DNA of 42,581 nucleotides, taken from Chloroflexota bacterium (GTDB lineage Bacteria; Chloroflexota; Dehalococcoidia; Bin125). A model generated the notes under the pieces. It made no database searches and had not been told where the DNA came from. It saw only the letters and a list, made by a program, of their open reading frames with translations. The stretch is taken from contig VXQZ01000013.1 in the NCBI GenBank assembly GCA_009838735.1, forward strand, positions 1-42,581, in the 5' to 3' direction. Position 1 is the first letter of the stretch, and each line of letters begins with the position of its first letter. Shown in pieces: positions 33,776-42,581 of the stretch. The translations under genes were made by a program, and so were the position numbers.

Positions 33776-34321
33776 ATGACCGCCATTCGTTGGACCCTGC
33801 TGCTCGGATTGCTGTTCGTCCTCGTCGTCTTCCAGACCGCCGCGAGTCCGTCGTTCCCCATCTTCGGCGTCGGACCTCACGTGGTCCTGATCGTGCTCTG
33901 CTGCTGGGCCATGGTCAGGCCGCCGATTGAAACTCTGGTGATGATTCCGTTGGCTGGAGTCGGACTGGGCCTGCTCGCCTTCCAGGGCATGGCCGAGTCG
34001 GTCGCCGCGCTGGCCCCAATCGGTCTGGCGGCGCTGTCCTGGCAAGCATGGAAGGAGTCGCGGAGTCACACGCCGCTGGCGCTGGAGTGGGCGGCCACCA
34101 TCGCGCTCGTCGGCGCCGCCTCGATCCTGCATTTCACCGCCCATGCCATCGCGGTCGAGCTCTCCACGAACGGCGTCAACTGGCTCGCCGCGTTGCGAAC
34201 CGTAATGCTCGGCGGACTGCTCGGGAACATCTTGCTCGGCGCCATCGTCTATTGGTTTGTCCGGATACCAACCTCTGGCGCGGCATCAATGTCGACCACT
34301 CCGGGAACGGCCGGGTTCTAA
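33776..34321 (+). CDS. mreD: Rod shape-determining protein MreD
   Basis: This is a 181-aa integral membrane protein with about five hydrophobic segments, typical of MreD. Sequence conservation in this family is weak, and the call rests on size, topology and place between mreC and the PBP2 gene. The opening IRWTLLLGLLFVLVVFQTAASPSFPIFG has the usual MreD feel. The stop TAA is directly followed by the mrdA ATG. Confidence 0.82.
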   Translation: MTAIRWTLLLGLLFVLVVFQTAASPSFPIFGVGPHVVLIVLCCWAMVRPPIETLVMIPLAGVGLGLLAFQGMAESVAALAPIGLAALSWQAWKESRSHTPLALEWAATIALVGAASILHFTAHAIAVELSTNGVNWLAALRTVMLGGLLGNILLGAIVYWFVRIPTSGAASMSTTPGTAGF

Positions 34322-36409
34322 ATGCAGCGGCGACCGCGCGGAGAAAGATCCGAAGGGGTAGCGCGAGAGTTTGCGCAACACATTGAGCACGGCGAGGGCT
34401 TTCCCGTCCGGGCCCGGGTCTGGGTGCTCGGCGGCTTCATCCTCCTGCTGTTCGGCATCCTGACCGTGCAACTGGTCCGACTTCAGATCCTCAATCACGA
34501 CGAGTACGTCGCCCGCGCGGCCAGCAACCGCGTCAGAACGATCGATGTTCCACCGGCCCGCGGGCTGATCTACGACCGCGACGGCAACCTGCTCGTCGAG
34601 AACGCGCCGGCCTACCGGATCATGTTGGTCTCCGCTGATGTACCCGATCACCTGGTCACCCAGATTGCCGAGGAACTGGCCGAGATGTTCGACCGCCAGG
34701 CGTGGGAAATCGAGGAACAGATCTGGGACCGCAAGTACTCCAACGACCCCTTCCTCCCACTCCTGATTGCCGAAGAGCCGAACCCCGCGCAGGTCATCGA
34801 CGTCACGTCGCGGCGTTCCCTGCTTCCCGGAGTGCAGGTCGAGACCATCTCAAGCCGTCGCTATGAACACGGACGACTACTCGGCCACATCCTGGGGTAT
34901 GTCGGCGCAATCACCGAAGAGGAATACGAGGATCTCTCCGGCGCCCGCTATCTCTACAGCGACCAGATCGGACGCACCGGCGTCGAAGCGGCGTACGAAC
35001 GGCAACTGCGAGGCACCGCCGGACGCCAGCTCGTCGAGGTCGATGCAGTGGGGAATGTCCTGCGGACACTCAACAGTCGATCGTCCCAACCGGGACTGAG
35101 CATCGTCCTCACAGTTGACATAGAACTACAGCAACGCATAGAAGACATTCTGCTCGAGCATCAGGGCGCGTCACTGTTTGCAGCCGCGGTCGTCCTCGAC
35201 GTCCGCAACGGCGAAGTGTTGGCGATGGTTTCGGTGCCCAACTACGACGTCAACATCTACGAGGAAGTGACCACCGACGAATATCAGAAACTGCTCGAAG
35301 ATCCGGGACAACCCTTGATCAACCACGCCATCCAGGATCAGTTCCCGCCCGGTTCGATTTTCAAGATCGTCACCGCCGTCGCTGGCCTGGCCGAGGGCGC
35401 GATCACGCCCGACACCCGGATCTACTCGCCCGGCGTCCTCGAAGTGCACAATGAACTCTCGCCGGGCATCATCTACCGCTTCGGCGACACGACCCAGGGT
35501 GTCTTCAACATCCGCACCGCTCTGGCCGAGTCGTCCAACGTCTTCTTCTACTACGTCGCCGGAGGAGACCCCTACCGCAATCCCGACAATCCGCCCCGCC
35601 ATCCGTCCGAGCAGGAACGGCTCGACGATCTGGCCGACGACGGGATCGTCGCTGGCGACGTCCAGTTTGTCGGCGCCGGCAACGAGGCGCTCGCCCGGTG
35701 GGCCCGCGAGATGGGCTTCGACGCGCCGACGGGCGTCGACCTGGTCGGCGAGGCCGCCGGGCTGATCACGTCCGCCCAGCAAAAGCTCGAGGCGTTCGGC
35801 GAGGAATGGCGTGACGGCGACACCTACAACATGGCCATCGGCCAGGGCTTCACCACCGTCACGCCGCTGCAGATGGCGGTGGCCACCGCGGCGATTGCCA
35901 ACGGCGGCACCGTCTTCGAGCCCCGCGTCGTCCGTGAACTGATCGATACCAACGGAAAGGTCGTCCAACCCTGGCAGCCGTCGGTTCGCAACCAGATCGA
36001 CGTCGACCCCGAGATCCTGCGCATTGTTCGCGAGGGCATGGCGCTCTGTACCCTCATGGGCACCTGCCACGACGCCCTCGTCGAGCTGCCGGAGATGCTG
36101 ATCGGAGGCAAGACCGGAACCGCAGAGTTCAACCAGACAGGCACCGCCGTCTCAGGAGCGGAGGAAGGACCCACCCACGGCTGGTTCATTGCCTTCGCCC
36201 CGTTCGACGAACCGGAAATCGCCATCGCCGTCTTCTTCGAGTTCTCCGCCGGATATCTGGCCTCCGCTGCTGGCGGCGAGATCCTGCGCGCCTGGGCCGA
36301 GACGTCTGGCGCGCTGTCCACCGCGATTCCACCTCCGCACGCGAGGATTGCGATCACCGACGAGGAAAATGAGCGGCTCGAACAGGCCGTCAGAGAGAGG
36401 TCACGTTGA
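34322..36409 (+). CDS. mrdA: Penicillin-binding protein 2 (elongation transpeptidase)
   Basis: PBP2 cross-links peptidoglycan during elongation with RodA. The 695-aa class B PBP has one transmembrane helix (~34-54), a dimerisation/pedestal region with RGLIYDRDGNLLVEN, and a transpeptidase domain with S345-x-x-K348 (GSIFK), SSN (404-406) and KTG (597-599). About 40 residues rich in Asp, Pro and Glu (about 415-455) are inserted after SSN. The start ATG touches the mreD stop, and the stop overlaps rodA. Confidence 0.95.
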   Translation: MQRRPRGERSEGVAREFAQHIEHGEGFPVRARVWVLGGFILLLFGILTVQLVRLQILNHDEYVARAASNRVRTIDVPPARGLIYDRDGNLLVENAPAYRIMLVSADVPDHLVTQIAEELAEMFDRQAWEIEEQIWDRKYSNDPFLPLLIAEEPNPAQVIDVTSRRSLLPGVQVETISSRRYEHGRLLGHILGYVGAITEEEYEDLSGARYLYSDQIGRTGVEAAYERQLRGTAGRQLVEVDAVGNVLRTLNSRSSQPGLSIVLTVDIELQQRIEDILLEHQGASLFAAAVVLDVRNGEVLAMVSVPNYDVNIYEEVTTDEYQKLLEDPGQPLINHAIQDQFPPGSIFKIVTAVAGLAEGAITPDTRIYSPGVLEVHNELSPGIIYRFGDTTQGVFNIRTALAESSNVFFYYVAGGDPYRNPDNPPRHPSEQERLDDLADDGIVAGDVQFVGAGNEALARWAREMGFDAPTGVDLVGEAAGLITSAQQKLEAFGEEWRDGDTYNMAIGQGFTTVTPLQMAVATAAIANGGTVFEPRVVRELIDTNGKVVQPWQPSVRNQIDVDPEILRIVREGMALCTLMGTCHDALVELPEMLIGGKTGTAEFNQTGTAVSGAEEGPTHGWFIAFAPFDEPEIAIAVFFEFSAGYLASAAGGEILRAWAETSGALSTAIPPPHARIAITDEENERLEQAVRERSR

Positions 36410-37530
36410 TGGCTGGCCACTCCTGGCGTCACTTCGATCCGCTCATCCTGATCGCGGCCCTCGCCTTGGCCGGCTACGGCGCGCTGGTGATCTACTCCGC
36501 CTCGCTTCCCCGCGGCGCAGAGGGAGTCGTCCTCTCCAGCGCCGTGCAACGACACATCATCTTTGCCCTGGTCGGGGCCGTGCTGATGATCGCCCTGACT
36601 CGGCTCGACTACCGCCTGATCGACGCGCTCGGCTGGCTCGCCTATGGCTTCGGCATCATCGTGCTGGTCGCCGTACTGTTCCTCGGCAGCGACGAGTTCG
36701 GCTCGCGCCGCTGGTTCAATCTCGGCTTCACCGTGGTCCAGGCGTCCGAGATCGGCAAGCTGATGACGATCATCGGCCTGGCCAAGTTCCTCACCGATTT
36801 CCGTGATCGGCTGCAGGAATTCCGCATCTTCTTGCTCTCCCTGGGCATCGCGGCGCTCCCCGCTGCGCTCGTCTTCATCGAGCCCGACGCCGGCTCGGCG
36901 GTCGTCTTCATGGCGCTCTGGCTGGTCATGACCCTCTTCGCCGGCGCGCGGCTGCGTCACTACGCGATGCTCGCCGCGATCGGGCTCTGCCTGGTGCCGG
37001 TCGGCCTCGCCGCAGGCGTCCAGGACTATCAGCGCGACCGCATCCGCGCCTTCATCGACCCCGAATCAGACCCACAGGGCGCCGGATTCAACGTGATCCA
37101 GGCCGAGACCTCGGTCGGTTCCGGAGGCCTCTGGGGACAGGGATTGACCGAGGGAACCCAGACTCAGCTGGACTTCGTCCGTATCCAGACGACCGACTTC
37201 ATCTTCAGCGTGCTCAGCGAGGAACTCGGCTTCGTCGGCGCGATGGCGCTGTTCATCCTCTTCCTGTTACTGCTGTCCCGCATGCTGCGGGTCGCGACCA
37301 GGGCGGGAGAGCCGCTCGGTCAGTTGCTCGCCGTCGGGCTGATCACGATCATCGCGGTCCAGGTGTTCATCAACGTGGCGATCAACATCCGCCTGATACC
37401 CGTGACCGGCATTCCGTTGCCCTTCATCAGCACCGGCAACTCCTCCCTCTTGGTATTCTTCATCGGCCTGGGCTTGCTGCAAAGCGTCCTCGCCTGGCAG
37501 GACGACGCGCGCCGCGGCCCGGTCTATTGA
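36409..37530 (+). CDS. rodA: Peptidoglycan glycosyltransferase RodA (SEDS family)
   Basis: RodA polymerises glycan strands from lipid II. The 373-aa product has about ten transmembrane helices. GSRRWFNLGFTVVQASEIGKLMTI, FIEPDAGSAVVFMALW (with the putative catalytic Asp of SEDS proteins), SVGSGGLWGQGL and PLPFISTGNSSLLVFF are the family motifs. The last differs from the common PFVSYGGSS. The ATG overlaps the mrdA TGA by one base, with GAGAGAGG upstream. It ends the elongasome operon. Confidence 0.95.
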   Translation: MAGHSWRHFDPLILIAALALAGYGALVIYSASLPRGAEGVVLSSAVQRHIIFALVGAVLMIALTRLDYRLIDALGWLAYGFGIIVLVAVLFLGSDEFGSRRWFNLGFTVVQASEIGKLMTIIGLAKFLTDFRDRLQEFRIFLLSLGIAALPAALVFIEPDAGSAVVFMALWLVMTLFAGARLRHYAMLAAIGLCLVPVGLAAGVQDYQRDRIRAFIDPESDPQGAGFNVIQAETSVGSGGLWGQGLTEGTQTQLDFVRIQTTDFIFSVLSEELGFVGAMALFILFLLLLSRMLRVATRAGEPLGQLLAVGLITIIAVQVFINVAINIRLIPVTGIPLPFISTGNSSLLVFFIGLGLLQSVLAWQDDARRGPVY

Positions 37531-37561
37531 CCAGCCCCACACGCAACACAGGATCAACCCC

Positions 37562-37948
37562 ATGTCAGTCCGACTCTCGATCATTCCCATCCAGGTCTCC
37601 GACCAACAGGCCGCGCTCGAGTGGTACACCGAGAACCTGGGCATGGAGAAGATCATGGACGATCCAATGGGGCCCGATCTCCGTTGGATCACGGTCAAAC
37701 TGCCCGAGGACGACGTGCAGTTCGTGCTCGCCAACTTCGGAGCCTTTGACCCCGACGGCGCCCAGCCCGGCTCAACCAGCGGCTACGTCCTCTGGACCGA
37801 CGACATCCAGGCAACCTACGACGATTGGTCGGTCAGAGGCGTCGAGTTCAGCGAACCACCCACCGAGCAGTTCTGGGGAACCCAGGCCCTCTTCCACGAC
37901 CCCGACGGAAACGGCTGGGTCCTCGTCCAGCGCCCAAGCGCCGAATAG
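37562..37948 (+). CDS. VOC (glyoxalase/bleomycin resistance) family protein
   Basis: This is a 128-aa protein of the vicinal-oxygen-chelate fold: two beta-alpha-beta-beta-beta repeats, with DQQAALEWYTENLGMEKI, the central LWTDDIQATYDDWSVRGVEF, and LFHDPDGNGWVLVQ at the end. The usual first metal His and the last Glu (DPDGN..E) are not visible, so a metal-dependent lyase role is doubtful. The substrate is unknown. It lies 31 bases after rodA with a weak AGGAT ribosome-binding site and no functional link to cell-wall synthesis. Confidence 0.86.
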   Translation: MSVRLSIIPIQVSDQQAALEWYTENLGMEKIMDDPMGPDLRWITVKLPEDDVQFVLANFGAFDPDGAQPGSTSGYVLWTDDIQATYDDWSVRGVEFSEPPTEQFWGTQALFHDPDGNGWVLVQRPSAE

Positions 37949-37975
37949 AAGCCGCGCTTCCGATCGGCTCGCTAT

Positions 37976-38018
37976 GCTCCCCCTTGCAGGGGGAGCTGCC
38001 GAAGGCTGCGGGGGTCCC
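37976..38018 (+). repeat. 43-nt double-hairpin repeat, copy 1
   Basis: GCTCCCCC-TTGCA-GGGGGAGC is a perfect 8-bp stem, followed by a second stem-like part (CTGCCGAAGGCTG) and GGGGGTCCC. It has the same layout as 40882-40924. Its place after the VOC gene lets it double as a terminator. Confidence 0.6.
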
Positions 38019-38082
38019 GGCACCCGCACCAACGCAGTTGTTGCACATGCAATCCCGTTGGCGATCCGGACGTCAGAACGTC

Positions 38083-38110
38083 GAGCGCCCCTCATCGCTG
38101 AGGGGCGCTC
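38083..38110. terminator. Perfect 12-bp terminator hairpin between the VOC gene and clpC
   Basis: GAGCGCCCCTCA and TGAGGGGCGCTC form a perfect 12-bp stem around TCGC, 26 bases past the clpC stop. GTTGGTTCCT follows on the plus strand. It probably ends clpC transcription and may act for both convergent genes. Confidence 0.7.
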
Positions 38111-38135
38111 GTTGGTTCCTGCGATGGCAAGAAGA

Positions 38136-40736
38136 TCAGGAAGTGGCGACCGCTTCGCCCTCTTCCTCTTCCTCCTCCGACTCAGAGTCGTCCTTGGCCG
38201 CTTCGACCTCGGCGGCGAGCTCTTCGGCGCGTGAGAGGCCTTCGATGCGCTCGTAGTGCAGCATCTCTTCCTCAACGCCGTTTTCGTTGAGTTCCTTGAT
38301 CAGGTCAACGCGAATCGTGTCGCCGGCTTCGAAGTCGCCGCGCAGCAGCGCCTCCGAAAGCGAATCCTCGAGCCGCTCCTGGATCACACGGCGCAACGGC
38401 CGCGCGCCGAAGATCGGGTCGTAGCCCTTCTCCCCGAGCCAGTCGCGGGCCGCCTCCGTCACGTCAAGGTCGACCTGCTTCTCCTGGATCCGCGAGTCGA
38501 CCTCCTTCAGCATCATGTCGACGATGCTGCGGATGTGCGCACGGCTCAGCGGGTGGAAGACGAGCGTCGTATCCACTCGGTTGAGGAACTCCGGTCGGAA
38601 GACGCGCTTCATCTCCTGAAGGACCTTGTCCTTCATCTTCTCGTAGCGCTGCTTCTCAGACTGATCCTCGTCGTTGATCGTCGAGAACCCGATCGCCGAC
38701 TCGCGCCGGATCAGGTCAGAGCCGACGTTCGAGGTCATGATGATGATCGTGTTGCGGAAGTCCACCCGTCGGCCCTTGGCGTCGGTCAGGTGACCGTCGT
38801 CGAAGACCTGCAGCAACATGTTGAAGACCTCAGGGTGCGCCTTCTCGATCTCATCCAGCAGGATCAGGCAGTACGACTTGCGCCGCACCGTGTCGGTCAG
38901 CTGCCCACCGTCGTCGTAGCCGACGTATCCGGGAGGCGCGCCAACCAGGCGCGCAACCGTGTGCCGTTCCATGAACTCCGACATGTCCAGCCGGACCATG
39001 TTGTCGTCCGATCCGAACATGAAGTCGGCCAGCGCCCGAGCCAGCTCCGTCTTGCCGACGCCGGTCGGTCCCAGGAACATGAACACGCCAATCGGCCGCC
39101 GCGGATCCTTGAGCCCGGCGCGCGCCCGCCGCACGGCCTTGGCCAGCGCGACAATCGGCTCTTCCTGCCCCACGATCCGCTCGTGCAGGTCCTCTTCCAT
39201 TCGCAGCAGCCGCTCCGACTCCTCGGTCGCGATCTGCACCAGCGGAATCCCGGTCCACATCGAGACGACCTCAGCAATATCCTCCGCCAGTACGTCGGTG
39301 GAGTCGCGTTCCCGCTGCTGGTCGAGGTCTTCTTCCAGCTCGGAAATTCGTTGCGTCAGCTTGAGCTCGCGATCGCGCAGGTCGGCCGCGTACTCGTACT
39401 GCTGCTGGTTGATCGCCTGTTCCTTCTCCTTGCGGATGCCCTCAAGCCCCACCGTCGCCTCTTTCAGCGACGGCGGCGTGTACGAGCGGCGAATCCGCAC
39501 CCGCGACGCCGACTCGTCGATCAGGTCGATCGCCTTGTCCGGCAGCGCGCGGTCGGAGATGTACCGAGCCGACATCTCGGCCGCGGCGACCAGCGCTTCG
39601 TCCGTAATCTCCAGCTTGTGATGTTCCTCGTATCGATCCTTGATCCCGCGCAGGATCTCGATCGTCTCCTCGATCGACGGTTCTTCCACCACAATCGGCT
39701 GGAAGCGCCGCTCGAGCGCCGCGTCGCGCTCGATGTGCTTGCGGTAATCGTCCAGGGTCGTCGCGCCGATCGTCTGCAGCTCGCCTCGCGCCAACGACGG
39801 CTTGAGAATGTTCGCCGCGTCGACCGCGCCTTCCGCCGCACCCGCCCCGACCAGCATGTGCAGCTCGTCAATGAACAGCACGCAATTGCCTGCGCCCTTG
39901 ACCTCCTCGACGACCTTCTTCAGTCGCTCCTCGAACTCGCCGCGGTACTTCGTCCCCGCGACCAGCGAGCCGATGTCCAGCGTCAGCAGTCGTTTACCCT
40001 GCAGCGTCTCCGGGACGTCACCCGAGGCGATGTGCTGCGCCAAGCCCTCGACCACCGCCGTCTTGCCGACGCCAGGTTCGCCAATCAGCACTGGATTGTT
40101 CTTGGTCCGACGCGAGAGAATCTGAACGACCCGCTGAATCTCCTTCGACCGTCCAATCACCGGGTCCAGCGTCCCCGCCCGCGCCGCCGCGGTCAGGTCG
40201 AAGCCCAGCTGATCGATCGTCGGAGTCCGCGTCGCCGAGCGAGACCCCGAGCCGCTGCTCGCGCCCGCTCCGGCGCCCGCCGTCGCGGGACCGCTCTGCG
40301 AGAGAATCCGCGTCGTCTCCGCGCGAACCCGCTCGAGATTGACGCCCAGCGACTCCAGCACCCCCGCCGCGATGCCCTCGCCCTCGCGGACGAGCCCCAG
40401 CAGTAAGTGTTCCGTCCCGATGTAATGGTGATTCAGCCGTCGCGCCTCATCGACCGCCAGCTCAATCACTTTCTTCGCTCGCGGAGTCAGACCAATCTCA
40501 CCCAGCACGGCGCGATCGCCGCGTCCGATGATGAATTCAACAGCCGAACGAACCTTTCCCAGCTCCACGCCCAGGTTGGACAGCACCTTCGCCGCCACGC
40601 CGTCGCCCTCGCGCACCAGACCGAGCAGCAGATGCTCAGTGCCGATGTAGTTGTGGTTGAAGCGCTGGGCCTCTTCTTGCGCCAGCGTCAGGACGCGCCG
40701 AGCGCGTTCAGTGAACTTGTCAAATCGATCTGCCAT
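38136..40736 (-). CDS. clpC: ATP-dependent Clp protease ATP-binding subunit ClpC
   Basis: ClpC is a Hsp100 unfoldase that feeds substrates to ClpP. The 866-aa product has two Clp_N repeats (1-145), a Gly/Ser/Ala linker (about 150-170), AAA1 with Walker A GEPGVGKT (219-226) and Walker B LFIDELH, a UVR/coiled-coil M domain (432-470), AAA2 with GPTGVGKT (556-563) and [10 protein letters not shown], and an IGF loop for ClpP docking. It ends in a ~30-residue acidic tail (multiple Glu). A GGAG ribosome-binding site precedes the ATG. It stands alone, without ctsR or mcsAB. Confidence 0.96.
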   Translation of the reverse strand: MADRFDKFTERARRVLTLAQEEAQRFNHNYIGTEHLLLGLVREGDGVAAKVLSNLGVELGKVRSAVEFIIGRGDRAVLGEIGLTPRAKKVIELAVDEARRLNHHYIGTEHLLLGLVREGEGIAAGVLESLGVNLERVRAETTRILSQSGPATAGAGAGASSGSGSRSATRTPTIDQLGFDLTAAARAGTLDPVIGRSKEIQRVVQILSRRTKNNPVLIGEPGVGKTAVVEGLAQHIASGDVPETLQGKRLLTLDIGSLVAGTKYRGEFEERLKKVVEEVKGAGNCVLFIDELHMLVGAGAAEGAVDAANILKPSLARGELQTIGATTLDDYRKHIERDAALERRFQPIVVEEPSIEETIEILRGIKDRYEEHHKLEITDEALVAAAEMSARYISDRALPDKAIDLIDESASRVRIRRSYTPPSLKEATVGLEGIRKEKEQAINQQQYEYAADLRDRELKLTQRISELEEDLDQQRERDSTDVLAEDIAEVVSMWTGIPLVQIATEESERLLRMEEDLHERIVGQEEPIVALAKAVRRARAGLKDPRRPIGVFMFLGPTGVGKTELARALADFMFGSDDNMVRLDMSEFMERHTVARLVGAPPGYVGYDDGGQLTDTVRRKSYCLILLDEIEKAHPEVFNMLLQVFDDGHLTDAKGRRVDFRNTIIIMTSNVGSDLIRRESAIGFSTINDEDQSEKQRYEKMKDKVLQEMKRVFRPEFLNRVDTTLVFHPLSRAHIRSIVDMMLKEVDSRIQEKQVDLDVTEAARDWLGEKGYDPIFGARPLRRVIQERLEDSLSEALLRGDFEAGDTIRVDLIKELNENGVEEEMLHYERIEGLSRAEELAAEVEAAKDDSESEEEEEEGEAVATS

Positions 40737-40881
40737 GGCAGTCTCCAGTGCACCCCGTACTCGAAGTGACCGCGACGCAGCCGCTCGCGGAATACGGTCA
40801 GCCTATCAGAGCATCGGTCGGCGATTGCCGGTTGTACCCACCGAGCTTCCCCGTCTGCTGTACAGAACCCTGCGCTCTCAA

Positions 40882-40924
40882 AGCTCCCCTCTGGGGGAGC
40901 TGTCGCGAAGCGACTGAGGGAGCC
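40882..40924 (+). repeat. 43-nt double-hairpin repeat, copy 2
   Basis: AGCTCCCC-TCT-GGGGGAGCT is followed by a second stem, TGTCGC-GAA-GCGACTG, and AGGGAGCC. The layout matches 37976-38018, and the family is one I recognise from many bacterial genomes. It lies between the start of clpC and the end of the S1 gene. No gene is seen in the 279-base gap. Confidence 0.65.
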
Positions 40925-40982
40925 AGCCGCCGGTCACGTTGCGGCCGCAAGCAGCAACTGGGGATCAAGGCGTGAAGCCCAG

Positions 40983-41002
40983 AGCGGGGAGTTCTCCCTG
41001 CT
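40983..41002 (-). terminator. Short hairpin after the S1-domain gene
   Basis: AGCGGGGAG-TT-CTCCCTGCT forms a 9-pair stem with one G-T pair, 14 bases past the stop of the S1 gene. There is no T-run, so termination is only possible. Confidence 0.3.
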
Positions 41003-41015
41003 GGAAACGAAACCG

Positions 41016-42425
41016 CTAGCGCTCGTCGCCGAAGTCCTGCTCCGTGACGCCCGCGCGCTCCAGCGCTTCCTGCATCGCCGACACCGCGCGCACCGGCTCC
41101 GGCGCCGCCTCGGGCGGCGCGTCTTCGGCCGGCCGCGACGGCTCGTCCGACGCTTCCGGCTGCGGCGGCGGCTCTGGCATGGCCTCCTGCTCGACGCCGA
41201 AGCGCTCGGCCACGTCATCCGGCATCCTGACGATCCCGCCGTCCTGGTTGAAGCGCCAACCCAGACGCTCGGCGTCCGACCGCGCCTGCCGCAACGACAG
41301 ACCCAGCCGGTGACGGTCGCGCTCGATCCGCACAATCTTCGCCGGGATGATGTCGTTCTCCAGCACGACCTCGCGCGGATGCGTGATCCGCCGGTCGGCC
41401 AGCTCCGACACATGGACCAGGCCCTCGACCGGACCCTCCAGCCGCGCGAACGCGCCGAACGTAACCAGCTTCGTCACGACCGACGGCACGATGTCGCCGA
41501 CCTCGAACTTGGCCACGACCTCGTCCCACTGCTCCGGCGCCGCGCGCCGGACCGAGAGGCCGATCTTCTTCGACTCCTTGTCGATCTTCGTGATGTACAC
41601 GTCGATCGTCTGGCCAATGCTGAACATCGACTCCGGGTCAACGTCCCGCTCCCAGCTCAGCTCCGACAGGTGCGCCAGGCCGTCGGCCCCACCCAGATCG
41701 ACGAACACGCCGAACGAGCGAATGCTGGTAATCCGACCCGAGCGAATCTCGCCTTCCTGGAGTTCTTCCAGCAGGCGATCCTTCTGCTCCGCGCGCCATT
41801 CCTGGACGGCCGCGCGTTCCGACAGGATCACGCGGTTGCGGCGACGGTTAATCTCGATCACCTTGAAGCGCAGCGTGCGCCCCTCATACTCCGAGAGCTG
41901 GGCAATCGCCTGTTCGCGGTCGCCCGTGATCTCGACGATCTGCGACAGCGGCACGAACGCATTCACGCCCTCGACGTTGACCAGCAGACCGCCCTTGTTC
42001 GAGCCAGTCACGCGCGCGTCGAAGACCTCGTTCTCGTCGAAGCGGCGCTGCAGCTCATGCCAGCCCTGCTCGCCCCGCGCCCGGTCGATCGACAGCTCCA
42101 GCGAGCCGCCCTCCGACTCCGAATCGGTCACGAACACGTGCACCGCGTCGCCGGTCTTCAGCGCCTCGCGCTCCGTGTCGGTCAGCGAGCGCATCTCCTC
42201 GTAGTGGACGACGCCTTCCGACTTCGCCCCCACGTCGACGATCAACACCGAGCCGGACCAGTGCACGACGATGCCTTCGACAATGTCGCCGCGTCTGGGG
42301 TTCAGCGGCTCCCGGCCGGGTTCGGCCAGGAGTTCGTCCATGGTGGTGGGTTCGGATGCCCCCAATTCCGGTGCGGTCGGGGGCGCGGAGGCGTTCGGAT
42401 CGATGTCAGTACTGGGTGTGGTCAA
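41016..42425 (-). CDS. rpsA: S1 RNA-binding domain protein (30S ribosomal protein S1-like, four S1 domains)
   Basis: This is a 469-aa protein with four S1 domains, at about residues 44-115, 130-205, 224-294 and 308-382. Typical cores are GIVVHWSGSVLIVDVGAKSEG, the third domain's ITSIRSFGVFVDLGGADGLAHLSELSW and LGLSLRQ. The C-terminal ~65 residues are a Pro/Glu/Ala-rich disordered tail. It probably acts as ribosomal protein S1, bringing mRNA to the 30S subunit, though many genomes have other S1-domain proteins. The start is uncertain: TTG at 42425 lacks a ribosome-binding site, an in-frame TGA lies shortly upstream, and an ATG at 42341 is the other choice, which would drop the first 28 low-complexity residues. 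Confidence 0.88.
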   Translation of the reverse strand: MTTPSTDIDPNASAPPTAPELGASEPTTMDELLAEPGREPLNPRRGDIVEGIVVHWSGSVLIVDVGAKSEGVVHYEEMRSLTDTEREALKTGDAVHVFVTDSESEGGSLELSIDRARGEQGWHELQRRFDENEVFDARVTGSNKGGLLVNVEGVNAFVPLSQIVEITGDREQAIAQLSEYEGRTLRFKVIEINRRRNRVILSERAAVQEWRAEQKDRLLEELQEGEIRSGRITSIRSFGVFVDLGGADGLAHLSELSWERDVDPESMFSIGQTIDVYITKIDKESKKIGLSVRRAAPEQWDEVVAKFEVGDIVPSVVTKLVTFGAFARLEGPVEGLVHVSELADRRITHPREVVLENDIIPAKIVRIERDRHRLGLSLRQARSDAERLGWRFNQDGGIVRMPDDVAERFGVEQEAMPEPPPQPEASDEPSRPAEDAPPEAAPEPVRAVSAMQEALERAGVTEQDFGDER

Positions 42426-42581
42426 GGGGTGGTGAGTTGGGACGGACAGCCCTCACGAAACACGCAAGAACCCGCCCCGGCTCCTTTCTGGGGATAAGCC
42501 GAATCCTACCACAGCCCCCACTCCACTCCCGGCCATTCTCATCCGGTCCCCTCTCCCCTCCGGCCCTCTGTTTTTCACATC
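42426..42581. other. Upstream region of the S1 gene at the window edge
   Basis: No gene is seen in these 156 bases. The minus strand has TAGGAT (42503-42508) as a weak -10 and an AGAAAGGAG motif (42483-42491) that is not followed by a usable start codon in the S1 frame. The promoter of the S1 gene is presumably here. Confidence 0.25.

Noticed and set aside
38256..40406. A 716-codon open frame on the plus strand, antisense to clpC
   Set aside because: It is a codon-bias shadow of a clear ClpC gene; the translation is Arg/Leu/His-rich with no recognisable domain or ribosome-binding site.
19143..40924. CRISPR array or insertion sequence
   Set aside because: The repeats seen are isolated palindromes without regular spacers, and no transposase, integrase or cas gene is present.

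Overview
The window is about 42.6 kb of GC-rich bacterial chromosome (roughly 64% GC by eye). It is packed with housekeeping genes, and no gap between genes exceeds about 300 bases. I see no rRNA, tRNA, CRISPR array, insertion sequence or phage gene. The gene content suggests a rod-shaped member of the Chloroflexota (Dehalococcoidia/SAR202-like): a potassium-type membrane pyrophosphatase, tandem FmdB zinc ribbons, a four-domain S1 protein, a compact hisHAFI cluster, ruvC-ruvA, and promoters placed directly on start codons. This placement is inference from gene content and was not tested. The first ~70 bases are almost pure C and look like a contig-end artefact.

Layout. 1-11674 (all minus strand): ruvA and ruvC (Holliday junctions); yebC; surE; a catabolic trio (P1-family peptidase, nitrilase-like amidohydrolase, SDR oxidoreductase); an unknown CxxC zinc protein; a coiled-coil gene split from its membrane anchor by a stop codon; mutM; a membrane protein; and polA with intact proofreading motifs. 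Divergent from polA at 11783 is uvrA, followed by a 7Fe ferredoxin. 15292-22725 (mostly minus): glyS, a 58-aa membrane ORF ending inside a REP-like palindrome, the pyrophosphatase hppA, two fmdB genes, yraN, rnhB, and an NCS2-type nucleobase permease carrying an unusual C-terminal RsbW-like domain. 22987-26164 (plus): ftsH and the ribosomal genes rplU-rpmA-rpmE. 26184-29459 (minus): a hicAB toxin-antitoxin pair and hisI-hisF-hisA-hisH. 29513-37948 (plus): ligA, the elongasome set mreB-mreC-mreD-mrdA-rodA, and a VOC protein. 38136-42425 (minus): clpC and a multi-S1-domain RNA-binding protein.

Functional themes. DNA repair and replication are concentrated here (ruvA, ruvC, mutM, polA, uvrA, rnhB, ligA). 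Cell elongation (mreBCD, PBP2, RodA) and protein quality control (ftsH, clpC) follow.

The most interesting signals are regulatory or architectural. Six genes (ruvC, polA, rnhB, hicA, hisH, ligA) have a TANNNT -10 element 6-7 bases before their ATG or GTG, predicting leaderless mRNAs. HicAB has a consensus promoter embraced by a 9-bp inverted repeat. The permease fuses a UraA-fold transporter to a degenerate anti-sigma-kinase-like domain and has a hairpin just before its ribosome-binding site. An in-frame TAG followed at once by ATG separates a coiled coil from its transmembrane anchor. Several palindromic repeat families lie in the gaps. I did not find a convincing wholly new multi-gene system.
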